Assembly (NCBI GenBank): GCA_024349245.1
Contig: JALDNG010000008.1
Location: 5,964,501-6,028,500, forward strand
From: Neodontobutis hainanensis
Lineage: Eukaryota > Chordata > Actinopteri > Gobiiformes > Odontobutidae
DNA: 64,000 nucleotides
Direction: 5' to 3'
The number at the start of each line of letters is the position of its first letter. Position 1 is the first letter of the stretch. Shown piece by piece: positions 38,713-63,900 of the stretch. The notes beneath the pieces were generated by a model, which ran no database searches, had not been told where the DNA came from, and saw only the letters and a list, made by a program, of their open reading frames with translations. The position numbers and the translations under genes were made by a program.

Positions 38713-39555
38713 ATATTCTTACCTGTTGTAATATGACAAAATACAAAACTGCTGTATGTCCACTGGACACTTTAAGGTCCAAAAGTTTCTTAAATTACAA
38801 CCTACTTCACACTTAAATAGGCCTACCAAAGTGTGGTGCACATTGATAACAATAGCTAAACTGCTACAGAAAAAAATGCCGTATTTGCTTCATAAAACTT
38901 CTAAAAAGAAAATAACTGGCCACATAATTCTATTCAACCCTCGTGACAACTGCAAGAAATGTATTTATCGTTTGTATGTCAGAAATATTAGAAAAAATAC
39001 TTTTCATTGAGGCTCACTGGCTTCCCTGCTTGAAAACTTTAACGTCCTCAGGCTTTGGCCCACTTCACGTGCAATGGGACGTTACAACGGTGAACTGAAC
39101 CGCCTGTTCAGTTTGGGAAACATAAGAAGATTTTCTTTATTAAGTTGAAGTTAAAAGGACTATGTCAAATCGGCTTGAGCTCACAGTTGCTGACTAAAGC
39201 ACCCCTGCCTGTATTTTTTAATTGAGTGATTTCCCTCTATTAGTGCCACGTTCTTCCAGATCTGTGAGTCCACCTGTCCCCTCTCTGTCTACTGAGGCCC
39301 AGGCTAATCCCGATCACTTTCTCAAAGCCGCTGCTGCTGAAGAGGATTACAGTAGTTAACCCCTTGATTATAGCTGTTTCTGGGAGTTAGGCCCCAAAAC
39401 CATGTCAATGCCTCCCTTTATGTTCCACAATGACAATAGGCCTATGTCTTCATGACCACCTAGAGCACTGAGGCATCATACACCACCATACAAACATTTA
39501 CAGATAAGGGGAGGGCTTCTCTCTGAGGGGCTTCAGTGTCCTGAGCTGACCACAA

Positions 39556-39568
39556 TGACCTTTGACCT
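39556..39568 (-). promoter_or_regulatory. DR1 nuclear-receptor motif
   Basis: A perfect AGGTCAAAGGTCA on the minus strand, the classic site for HNF4 and RXR heterodimers. It lies in non-repetitive intergenic DNA. The match is visible; function is inferred. Confidence 0.45.
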
Positions 39569-42500
39569 CCCCTGTAATTGAAACTTAGGTGTTGCTGAGG
39601 AAGGAAGTATAAAGTACTTTGAGAGTTCAGATTTACCCATTGGCTTTTTGCAGCATCAAAAGGGTTTAAATTGCTTTGTTTTCTCTCTCATCATTTATCA
39701 GAGTGCTGCTGTAAACCGATGTCACCTGTTGTTCATAAATGACAGGATATTATCCCCGCTGATGGGAAACTGAAGCTAATAGCTGTAACAGTGTCTCCGA
39801 TGTGATAAGTGGCCTCCTGAAAAGATATTAGTGGTTAATGGTGCCTCACAGTAGTTGTGCCATTTTCAGTGAGTGAAATCTATTCTGTGCTGAAAGATAA
39901 AGCAACTTTCTCTCTTTACCATTTTGTTTAAAAGGAAATGAACTTTTAAGCCATTGCAACAGCTTCTTATAGATTCTTAGCCCGGTAGAAAGAAAATAAA
40001 ACCTTACGTACCTTGGCACAATGGCTTTGTGATGGATTTTGTTAGCTGCATGGCTAACGTTACAACATAACTCCAACCTTTGGCAGACATTTCAATAAGA
40101 TTTATCACTAACAGAACATTATTAGGGCAGTAGGTATTCGTTATGTTACAGTAAGATTGAAAGATTCACAGACGAGGGCTGAGTCTGCAAAATGTGTACT
40201 TCAAAAGTAAATCAAAAGTTGAAGTAAATGTAAAAATGTGCATTTATGGCAGGATGATAACACACCCTGTTTTAGACATTATGTCGGCCATTCTTGTTGC
40301 ATCATCTCATGACAGAGTCAATTGTTGTGCAACTTAGTGTATGGTTGATAAAACTCAGAAAGCATGCAAAGAGAAAAAGTAGACTAATGGGTAAAAAGGC
40401 GTCACTTGCACAGGAGCAGTTATGGTGACACTGTTTGTTTTTCCTTCACACCACATGCACAAAGCCTGGCCCACTGAACTTTAATTGTTGTGGTCTATCT
40501 GATGGGCAACCAGGCATGTTTCATTTATTATCGTGTTGCCTCTGGTTTTTCTCTTCAAATAATGGTCACCCTTGTCCCCCACGCACACCCCTGGAGGCGC
40601 AAAGGGCCATTTGAGGGGACTCAACCAGGGTAATCCCAGTTACTATGGTGAGAACCAAAGTAACCCTGCCACGTTTGAAACGGCCAGATCCCCAGTGGGT
40701 ACCTTTGGACAATCAGCTGACGATGCATTAACATACTAAAAGACCTCAAACAGAGGGGAATGAAGTAAAGGGTTTCATTCAGGCTTCTGTCCTCTCTTTG
40801 GATTCGGTCCCGTCTTTCCCAGAAGTTGCTGTCTTTCCATCACAATACGCCTTTTCAGTCCTTATAGAGCTCTGGGAGAAGTGTGGTATAAAGAGACAGG
40901 TAACTTGCACTGTACAAGATTTTAGTGTTTAAGGTGTAAGTCTTTGGATCTTTGATTGCTGTGTATGATACTACAATTGGCTTCAGTCAACTGTTGCCAA
41001 AAATTGCCTGAGTACTATAAAGAACAAGTCAATTAGAAAAGGATTAAAGACTGGGATCAGGGAGACTCAGCTCACGTGTTTTTTTTTCCCCCACTGGGAA
41101 TCTGGTAGAAAACGAATAAGCTTGTCTGAGCATCCTGCATTTGTCCACTTATGGACAGTTTTCAAAATGTTGCTAAAAACACTGCTTTGATCACTCAGAG
41201 AAATGAGAGGACACTGCCATTAAAAAGGCAAAATTGTTTATTGTTCAGATGGAACACATTCACATGACACTCCATCCATGACACTTTCAAGCATTACAAA
41301 CTTGACAGTCTCATACACTTCAAGAGTAGGTCAGACATGTCGGTAGTTGGCATTCAATCCAATATAAACAATACATTAATAACATTGACTGTGCGTTTCA
41401 TCTCAACATACACGTGTACAATTCTATAGCAGAGACGGAGAACAATGGAAAATACAGACTGTATATAATCCTTTCTTGAGCAAATCCCGCTGGTAGATTG
41501 CACGTCCTCCTGAATAAATAGGTGAGGACTCGTCGGAGTGTAATTCACAGTCAATAACATTCAGTGCATTTGAGACCCTGTAATACAAGCCATGAACACT
41601 TTCCTTTAAGGTAAGAAACCTCATTGGTCCAAAACATAGGATATTGTAAGTGACAGAGGTGAGAGGTGTTTATTTTGGCAAGCATTGTCTAGCGTGTACC
41701 CAGCAGCTGTATACTGTTGATTACATACTGTAACTCATAAAAACAATCACAGCATGCTGATTCATGCAAGGCTCTGTGATGCATAAAAATAATCATTGGA
41801 CAAGAGACAGGGGTGTTGTCAAAAGGGCTTCTGTCTCCCTGTGCTTTAGATGGTCACAAACCAGGCTGTGGCCCAAGTAGGATCTCTGCTGCGTCATTTT
41901 AGTTTCAGATGTCACTGCCCTGTCACCCTGGATGCAAGGAGACTGTCGGCATGCACTTTTGGATTCTCCTGGAGGTGGAATTCAAGACCCTATCACCCCC
42001 CCGTGCTCCAACTGCTGACCCAGTGGCTGTGAAGCGCCTCACCTGACAGCCCCCAGCTCTTTGCTACTGGACTTTGAAATGGAACCAAATTGCTGACTCC
42101 TTTGACCGCTGGCTTGCAAATGGAACTTGTTTTTATGACTAAGTTTTGCTATTAACAGCTCCATGGTGTTCACATGACCCGCCCCGTGCATTGTGTGCTA
42201 GTTCAGTGGGCTGATAGCGGCACGCGCAGCAGCTATCTGCCCTATTAGCAGGAGCTAAATTTACCTGACATTGGACAAGGTGGATGAGCTGCTGGTGTTT
42301 AGGATGATGCTGTCAACAAACACAGCACATCTAAGTGGTGTGCTTATCGATTTGAATTCACCTGTCTATGTCACCTACACTTTATGGCACATTCATAATG
42401 CTGAAATGATAACTAGCTTAACTATGCATGCACGGATGCTCACGTTACCCCTATGTCACTTTTCATAAGGCGTCCTTCCAACACCTTTGTCATGTGTGTC

Positions 42501-42652
42501 ATAGCAGATGAGCACCAAGTGGTTCATGCCTGTAGTATGATGAGGTTAATCGTCTTAGCAACCATGCGATGTTCGTGTTACAAACCAGGGTTCAGCTGAG
42601 AAGTGTTGATGAACTTAGTATTTGTGGATGCTGCAGTGCAATCTGTCTTGCT

Positions 42653-45600
42653 CTAGTTGGGTTGGGACAGACCCAGAGCTGTGGCAAGGGCAGCCACAAG
42701 GATAACAGCGCTGGCCAGGATCACTGTCCCACCAGAGCGGTACACCTGTCGTCCGTTCAGAGGCTGCACCGGTCTGAATGTGTCCACCATTGGCTTCCCA
42801 TCATGAAACTTAAGCTCAGACAACATCCGCAGCTAGAGGACCAAAAGAAATAAACATTTTAGCATACTTATGATTTGTCTTGATTATTAGTGTCAGAGAG
42901 TTTTGATTTATATATTACCGTTACCTGCTCAATGCTGAGTGGGATAGGTTTCTCAAACAAGGTCCAAACCACAGCCTCTGTGCACCCTGGGGTTGTCAGG
43001 GACCCCTTGTAGCGGTAGAAACTGGTCAGATTGTGCTCAGCAGGAATGAGCTGAAGTAGAGAAACAGGTGGCAAAGATGTGTTCCCATCTGAAAAAAATG
43101 CCACAGAGGAAATCATTATACTGGACTTTGTAGCAAAAAATATTTCTATGTATTTAAATACACACTTGTTGCTTTAATGCTTTGCAGAGAATTGATGATG
43201 GGGTCATATTTTCGGTTTGCACTGTTGGACCTCTGAAAGTGAATAAAAAAATAACATGGTTGTTGTTTAATTTCACAGTGTGTTCCATTGCCATTGATAA
43301 AATTCAAAAATGTTTACTTCATAGAAAAAGCCCAGAACAGCGACTCCCTCGGGGTCTGCCAGTGCTGTTGTCAGATCAGTATAATGAAGCTTCATATGGA
43401 CTATGTGCATCTGGAAAGAAACCCCTGTTACTTATGTTTTTCATTCGGTTTATCTTTTGTGTCAACGGGAGACTACCTCCATGGGATACTGCTCCCCATC
43501 AATAGTGTGCTCAGATCCAGGCCCTCCGTTGGTACCCCAGTGCAGATGGAACTGTACGGCCTTGTACGTGGTTGGCAGGCCTCCACCAGAAATAGTGCTG
43601 AGGTGAGGGACTCCAACCTGGACTAGAGAAAGAACACTGGATGTCACTCGCAAGAACTCTGGAGTGTTGTCTCACGTGGACAATAGATTATGGAAATAGA
43701 GCTCACCTGAGTGCCCATTGTTCTTGATTGTGCCTTTGAAGATCTGATTGTAGTTGTTGAACTGAAAAGGAGTCAGGCGTTCATCAAGTAAAGTCTTACG
43801 GGTCACAACATTGATTGGTGACTGGTATTTGCCTGCGCAGTTGCTGTTGGCATGGTTCCACTTTTTTGGTGCTAGAAAATAAAAAACAGTCGGCAATGAG
43901 CAAATATAAAAGAGAGCGTGTCCTAGTTTAAAAGTGCATTCGACACTTACTGTTGCACGGGTGCTCACAGGTGAACTGGGACTGGTAACACCAATCTAAA
44001 ACAAAACAATTAAAAAAACGTGAATTGACTGCCATGAGTGACATTTTCACCCTTCAACCAGTTTATTTGGTAAATTTCCATATCAATTTACAAAACTTGT
44101 CCTGTTATTAATAACTTTGACCGCTATTGCCAGCAAGGGATTTGTTTACTCTGCTGTTATTCCAGGATGTGCAAAACCCATAATAAACAAGAACTGTCCC
44201 CCTTTTAAAGCAAAGTGTCTGTGTGTGTGCAATCTTTCAAAATAAACACAGCCAGTGTTCGATAAAACAGACGTCACACATGTCATGTTTGTCTGAGGTT
44301 TATCAATATTTCACAACTGCTTTGCATGTTTCCACGTTGTACTTTGTAGACAGTTCTGCATCTATTTCACAAATCAAATATTTACCACACACACACACAC
44401 ACACGCGCACACGCGCACACGCATTCAAATGCATTCACGGGTGCAAGTGCATGACTGATTATTTTATTATAAATGGCCAACGACCCAAATGTATCCCGAA
44501 ATCTAGAGAAATAAAGAATGTAGCAATAAATCTCTCTCAGTGAACACTAGCCTGATAAAAAGTCGAAGTAGCTTATGTTCAGTAAATGAACGCTAAATGA
44601 TGATTTCTCTTTTTAGCACTTTTTCGGAAACTGTTGTTGAAATATTAGCTTTCACTCCTTTATGCAATACAAACAGCACGGTCTTCTACCACATTCTCTT
44701 CGGCCAATCGCATCCCTATCCGCAAAACCGCTGACCAATCAGCGCCTCGCTTTGATCTTCTTGCAACCGGCGCAAATGAACACTATGAATGGCTTTGAAT
44801 GGCGTGAGCGCTCTGCCAAAAAGGGAAAAACTGAGGAAATTGGCGAGGAACAAAAGGCAATGAAGCGAAAACAAACGGGTTTCGTGTGCTTCCGTGTAAT
44901 GAATACACGTTCTTTTTAATTTATTTTGCCGGAACAGCCACAGGGTGTGAGGCATAACCCGATAAAATCATCAAAAATAAAAGGAAAATGCCACATGGGT
45001 CTGTTTGGGAGACTTGTAGGTAGATTTAATCAACAATGAAAGGGCAAATAGGTGCACAGTCTGAATGTCTCTGCTGACAGCACTCCTCACAACGTGGTTT
45101 GTGACCATTGCGCGTGTTGCACGAAGAGAATCTCACAGCACTCCCTCTCAGCATTAAACACTCAAGAATGGAGCCACGTGAGCGCGTCTCCGGCTCAAGG
45201 GAGCCCACAGCCCAAACAAAGATGGTAGACAATATCAGAATATAAAATTTACAAATGAGCAAAAAGAAAAAAACTGTTAGCTGTTGGGCGCGGTTTGGTT
45301 TGGTACACGGTGTGTTGCTGAGAGAGTGGAGGCTTTGGCAACGCAACGCGCCACTCTGCTGCGCAAAGCTCTGTCACTGAGCAGGTGCACGGAGCGAGGG
45401 AACAGAGAAGCAGCTTTAGAGCCGCGCTGGAAGATGACAGTGCGCTCGCTGCTCTGCTGTGTCCAAACTAGACCCGGACATCACACACTGCGCTGATGAA
45501 GGCACCATGCTGCGCTGTGGGACAAAGACTGGAGGACAGTCCGTTACGCGCCCGGGAGTCAGGGAGTTTATTTTTATTTTTGCAGTCTTGTTCGAATGGC

Positions 45601-46111
45601 ATTTTATCTCGACAGATTGGTATTGAATTCATAAAAAGTGACGGGACTGGGAAAACTCGTAAGATCCTTCTCACATGTTAGTTTCGTTGACTGAAGACGT
45701 CCAAAGACCCGCATGTACAGGTTAATTGGCAACTCTAAAGTGTCTAGTGTGAGTAAGAGGACCCCCACGAAAACGAGATGATTCATCTCAAGGGATTTAT
45801 CCTTACGAAAAAAAGTGAATAAATAAATAAATAATTCATTGCATGGCCATCGAAAGGTAGCTTAACTTTTAAACATCAACATGAAAAAACACGTTTATCA
45901 TTTGTGCGTAAAACCTTTTCAAATCCGCAACATACATCCGGTGATGGCATTCACACAGTCAAAGTTAAATGTGGCACAAAGACCAAATGTAATGGAGCCC
46001 ACATTCAAGTGAGAGATCTTAATTCATTTTCTTGGGAGCATACTCACCTCCAGAGTCTATGGCCGGTGTCCAAAAAGACAGCAGGACAACAGTGAGGACC
46101 AGGTGCTGCAT
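42653..46111 (-). CDS. ca4: Carbonic anhydrase IV, GPI-anchored
   Basis: Extracellular membrane-bound zinc enzyme that interconverts CO2 and bicarbonate. Eight exons sum to 924 nt (307 residues plus stop; human has 312): 46111-46048, 43995-43951, 43871-43707, 43622-43477, 43410-43318, 43232-43166, 43088-42925, 42832-42653. Exon 1 is a signal peptide (MQHLVLTVVLLSFWTPA). Exon 2 has WCYQSQFTCEHPCN with CA4-type disulphide cysteines. NNGHS gives the His64-type proton shuttle, HLHWG the first two zinc histidines, and MHIVH the third. SLTTPGCTEAVVW holds the Thr199 region. Exon 8 ends in a hydrophobic stretch (VILASAVILVAALATALGL) expected to direct GPI attachment. All catalytic residues are intact. 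Intron 1 is about 2 kb and contains a CpG-rich patch. Fish often have several ca4 copies, so an a/b suffix is not assigned. Confidence 0.95.
44640..45560. promoter_or_regulatory. CpG- and CCAAT-rich segment inside ca4 intron 1
   Basis: Around 44700-44780 there are CCAATCGCATCC and GACCAATCAGCGCCTCGC, and 45270-45560 is rich in CpG (GCGCGG, ACGCAACGCGCC, GCGCCCGGG). This contrasts with the AT-rich surroundings. It could be an internal promoter for a shorter ca4 transcript or an unannotated RNA. No clear exon was recognised. Confidence 0.35.
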
Positions 46112-48846
46112 CTCGAAACGAAGCGGAGCGAAGACACCACACAATGGGATGTTGTTGCCAATATGATCACATTCTTGCAGGGGGTCTTCTACTTATCAGC
46201 GTACCCCACAGGAGAAAGAAAAAAAAAAGTGGAAGCGAGAGGCCCCTCCCCTTTTGTGAATAGCCTCTAATGAAAGATTTCTACTTTAGGACGAGGGCCT
46301 TGCATCACAATGTGTTTTACACAATGTTTTATACATGTAGGCTACATTATTCACCAGTTAATGATCAGTGTGGACTGCTACTTCACAGATAATTGACTCC
46401 AGAAACAACACCACAATAGACCACAGGGAAATACATTTGTCTAGTTGTGAAGTCTTTTAGCGCTCTTTTATTAAACACTGTTGAGATATTACAAGTGTCA
46501 GTCACAAACCTCTATTCACCCTCAAAGACAACATTTGTTTATTAGTAGGCCTACTAATAACACTTTGGGGGGCCTTTGAATATAAAACTGTCATTGACAA
46601 TTCCCTTAAACGTGAAAATAGTTTATCGATTTTAGTAAAATTTCAGATTTAAAATATCCTAGTGGTAATACACAATTTATTTAAACAAATACGTTATCTA
46701 AAATTGGGCAACCAAAAAAGAATTCCAATAACTTCTCATCAACTCCTTAGAACAATATTACAATTTCCGCAACTCTTTACCAAACTGTTATCGCAGAGAC
46801 ATACAAAACAGCACTTGAAGCTGTGGTCTTAAAAGATTCAAATGAGCTGGCATTTGCAAGTCTGAAGACTAGCGCTGAATGCTCATTAGCACAGAGTGTG
46901 ATCAGATATACAATGCAAATCCGTTACGCTTTAGAGCTCCTCCGTGTAAAGACGGCAAAGAGAAATGGCCGCTGATAGAGGTCAAAGAGGAACTTAACAA
47001 GCCCTTTACCAGAAAAATAAAATTAAGAAACTATGTTATATGCAACGACCTTCTGAAAAGTATGTGGTAATTAACGTGCCAGCCATGATGCAGAAGTAGA
47101 GCTATTGGACAGAGTTGAACGAGCACCGCCTGGTGGAGGAAAAGAAGAAAGCAGTCAACCTTTACTCAGCTAGTCATGTTTCTGTGGAAATTCAATGGGA
47201 CAAAAGTACAGTTAGTGGTTGTTTCATTATATAAGTTTCAATAAACCATATTTTTTCTCCCGGCTTTTTGACTAAATTCCATCAGCTCTATTGTTAGCAT
47301 TTCACATTTGTGTGTAACATTTTCAATTGTCAGGTTTTTGACGATGTTAACTTCCACCAGCACTCTTCTCCTTGAAACCAAATCTAAGTGTTACACACAG
47401 ACTTCTCTTTGCAGCCGGTTACAAATTTAACAGACACACCAAGCAATTCATCAGATCTTAGTAGAAGCTTTAATTTTAACCCATTGGATTTAACTTTAAC
47501 AGTGCAATTCTTTACAACAATTATTCATTAAGTGACAGAGTTTAGCCACCACTAGGAAACATAACTATGATACATCTTAATGTCTTTTTGTGACATCATG
47601 AAGACCAGTCAAAAATGATAGTCAGATATTTTACACAGGTTGCCTAATTCAATATCTGATCATCTGTTTAAATTGTTAGCCTCAATATTTAACTGTTAAT
47701 CTTTTCTCAGTGTTATTTAGCAGCTAGCTATCTGTACCATTACAATTAAAGGTGACTAATTAGAAACCTGCTGCCATCCATGATAAACAAATGCTTTAAG
47801 AGACAAAAATACTAACAAAATATGGCACTATTGTCTCAAGGAACAACCAGTAGACACTAGCACATTTAAACATAAGTCCCTAAACAAAAAAAAAAACTAA
47901 AGAAAACTGAGCAGTTTGTTCAGTCTTTCTGCGGAGTCATTACTGCCAGGCATCAGTCAGGTGGACATCGAGATTCACAATGAGCCAGGACATTAAGTCC
48001 TTTGTTCACAAACTTGCCAAAAAAAATCTTTACGTTCAAATGACCTTCAAGTCAGAAGAATAGATCTCCCGATGTTCCATATATTTTTTTATTTATTTAA
48101 CGCATTTATGTCAATAAATGTTGCAGCATGGCTATACTGGAGAAAAGCATTGATAGAGACAGAACCACATCGACTGCATACACTTAATGTTGAAAACACA
48201 TTGCAGCAATGAACACAAATACGACCCACCAAATGCACATTAACGTCCAGTTAACCCATGATACATTATCTTCAGACTTCCAGAAAAAAGATGCAGAGGC
48301 CAGTAAACAGCAGATTTCTCCCTTTTGCTCAAGTTTGGTCTCAAATTCCCTCAAATACACAATAGCTTGTAGTGCACAAAATAAGAATACAAAATTAGAC
48401 TTTTAAATACTGTAGCAGCATGTTTTCTTTTAAAGTTCAAAGCCTCCATTTGTCTTGGATAAAGGCTTTGGAGTCCTTGACAACAGATTGTCCTCTCAGG
48501 TATGAGACTGTCTTTGTGGAGGGTACAGGTGTTTCAGATGTGTTGCAGTCAGGGCAACATTAGAGAACCATGGAGGCTGCAGGATGCTGCAACACTCCAG
48601 GCTAACAAATGTCTTGAACAGAAGGCCTTTTCTGATGGAGAAAACCCTCCCCTGCCTCATTTTCAGTCTCCAAGTTCATTTGATTAAATTCTCTGTTCAC
48701 CAATCTCATACCGAGCCTCTGCAAGCACCCATCCCATCCTGTCTGCACGTCTTCCTTGTGCATTAAAAACCCACAGCAGCTTGGGATAACACTCGTTTGA
48801 GTGGTCCACAACGACAGAGTCGAGGCAGCAGTAACACTTCAATCTC
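46112..48846. other. Interval between the ca4 start and the mtmr3 stop
   Basis: The first few hundred bases should hold the ca4 promoter, with a purine-rich run near 46210. The right part, roughly 47460-48846, is likely the mtmr3 3' UTR. No further exon, RNA gene or defined transposon is seen. Confidence 0.5.
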
Positions 48847-60997
<12,151 letters not shown>

Positions 60998-63900
60998 CTG
61001 TGAGGAGACAAAAATAGAGTGTCATGTCAGCACTGTAAAAACACATAGTATAAAAAAACACCAGTTTTTGTTTCAGTGTACATGATGGCATGTGGCCCAA
61101 CAGTAGAGATATGAGAACAAGAGGGGCACAGTATGAAACTGTTTGCATGTGTAGCCGTCCAATTAGAGTGGAATACTTTTACAGAGAGAGCTTTGTGAGT
61201 ACAGAAGGCTTGTTGCATGGCCTCAATGAGCAGCCGACAAGAGGCCAGTCTGGAAAGAAGACTGTCTGCACCAGAGCTGACCGTACATAGAGGAATTCCA
61301 AACAGGCCATTAACATTTTTACTGGTACCAATTTAACAACAGACTCCAATATCCCCTGGCTTTGGCGGAAACAGAACCCTTACATTTAGTAATAGGTTCC
61401 CAAAAGAGATTAATACAAACATCTATTTGAAAGCCCAGAAGCTGATCCAGTACACTTCTCAGTGGAGGAGGAAGTGTCCAGGGAGAGGAAAGTCTGGGCA
61501 ACTCTGCTTAGACTTCAGCCTTAGGACCCAGCCCCAGAAGACAATTGATGGATAATTAATAAAAATGTCTTTAAACAAAAATGTAGCCTGTTTGAAGATT
61601 AATTAGCAGAACTAGCTTTCCTTCATCTGACAGACCACCTGAGTTCAGTGCTGCCAAGTCATTTTTTGACTTTCATGACTTCTTTATACCAGTTCATCTT
61701 AGTAGCCCTGACTTGTATGTGAGTCAGTATGTATATTTCTTCTTGTTTCTTTATTGTAAACAGGTCTTTGGGAACCACAAATTACGATCCAGGTTTTGCT
61801 CTTTTGTTGTTGGTTCTGAGAACAATGGTGTTGCTGGGAAACAAAACTAAGCATTACCTCATCTTGCATTAGCATGCATTGCTGAGTCATTCAGAGGAGG
61901 ACCCATTGATGCATATTAAATAGGTCATGCAGCAGGCCAGATGGGAGATTATGTTGAGATGTCATAAAAAGCAAGCTTAGTTCAAACAACACAGTTAAAA
62001 GCACAGCATTCAACCACAAAGGGGATATTAGGAGTGTGAACACAAATATCTCTTTTAAGTCTACTGCATTATGTCTCAGGCACATAAATCAGGTATAAAA
62101 GAATATAAAGAGCTGGCTTTACTGAAGGAGGTCACACTGTGTCAAAAATAAAGAAATTATAGTCTCCATAGGACTTATGTTTACATTTATATTTAGTAAT
62201 TTAGCTGACAATTTTATTCAAAGCAACTTAAAATTAGACTTTCATTCACCAGTGATACAGCTGGAACACCACTCGAGGCAAGTGTCTTGCCCAAGGACAC
62301 ATCAACATTATGAACTGTGGGGAGAGTGGAAATCGTACCGCCAACGACTATAGAACGACCACTGAGCCCTTTGCTGAACCACTGCTCCCTATGATAAAAG
62401 ATGTACCAGTGACATTTATCATTGCAGCTGCTGCTGCAGCTCATCTGTGACTGAAGCATGTGTGGCAGGACTGTATGAAGAGAGAAAGTACAGCCTAACC
62501 TGGGAAATGGAGCACGTAGTACTCAGCACTCATCCAAATATAGACGGTGGGTCCCCTGGCACCCTGTACTGGGACATCTAAACTTAATATTTTGATAAAA
62601 TTAGAAACTTTGACAGTTTTGTTACAAAATGCAACAATGTGTGAAAAACTCCATCAGCCCAGCACAAGCACATTTATGTTATTGTCTGAAAGGTTGCTTT
62701 CTAAACATAAAAGGCTGAAACGATTGCAGTGCACTGCTTCTCTGTGGAGGACACTGAACATTTGCTGCTGAGAGTGCACTAGTTAACAAGCTTCACAGAC
62801 TGGCAGCTGCATTAAACAAGCTCTGCTCCAAAAGTAGGTGTATGAGTCACCAGCAGGCAGCAAGCAGCAGAAGATACCGTGTCACGTTTCCTCTACAAAG
62901 CCTTCAGCAGCAGAAATAAAAACTATACCAGAGACGTGGCGAGGGGGAAGGGGAGTAGAAAGAGCAGTGAATAATATTTGCTGACTTCTCAGTCGTGACT
63001 TCCGGTTCAAGCTGCTGCTTGTGAGGACATGCACGTGTTCAAACACACACAATTGCTGGCATTAAGTGCAAGCACAAGCAGTGGAAAGCAGTGGGTAATA
63101 AATACAGTAGGAAATTCCTTAAATTTTTCAAAAATAAATAAAAATAAAAAAGTGGTGTGAGAGTTCAGCTGTCAGTGCACCAAACACAGTGATGGTGTGT
63201 GATCGCAGGGGGAGGGGTCGGCATGCTTCAACAATAATGTGTGACATGTTATGTTTTTGTTAAATTTGATTCTATTGATATTTTATATTATGTAAAATTC
63301 AGCATTCATAGGGGAAGCTAAAAATCTGAAAGAAAAAAAATTCTTTAAGCCATTTTCTTTTTTGTGTTTGTGTCCTTTTTAATACAGCTGACGTCAAAAA
63401 TGGCCCCTTCAGTTCAATATCTTTCCTTCGGACCAGATAAGATCCTGTTCCATTATCTCCACCTAGACTGCAGCAGTAGAACTCCCACGCATTCTCACAT
63501 TAGGTCAGCCAACATTTAACAAAAGAAAACAAATGGTAGCTTCAGGTTTTTTATATTGCATTTTATTATAGCGGGGACCAAAATTTGAGTGCTTGTGGCG
63601 TGAATATTCTAGACTTCATGCCCATAATTTATGACCATAATTGGCAAATCAAACAAAATCAAAATATGTAGATATAAGCTTTGCCTGATGTTCTGTGCAA
63701 CAGCAGCTACAGATAAAACATACAAAATGCCCTTAGCCACCCGCACACTAACAAAAACCTCTTTCTGCCTGACATTTATTGAGGCCGTGTGTATCTAAAT
63801 TGTTTTGACTAATTCAAAATGCCTTGTCTAATAAAGACTGGGAGTCATTATGCCTCTTTTTATAAGACACAGTGCATTATCTACATACTTTCTCTAATCT

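Larger units (their letters stand above)
23436..42652. other. Gene-poor 19-kb interval between gusb and ca4
   Basis: I found no convincing exon here. Open frames of 60-100 codons occur but lack splice context, family similarity or a plausible composition. Content recognised: the gusb promoter, a duplicated 280-bp segment (25621 and 29881), hAT-like end sequence near 28609, a LINE fragment near 31235, V-SINE-like copies at about 35719 and 38585, a TG microsatellite at 36401, a G-rich tract at 36905, and four DR1 motifs. Stretches around 34860-35100, 39250-39660 and 40420-40900 look unique and non-repetitive. They could be regulatory, but nothing in the sequence alone proves it. Confidence 0.5.
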
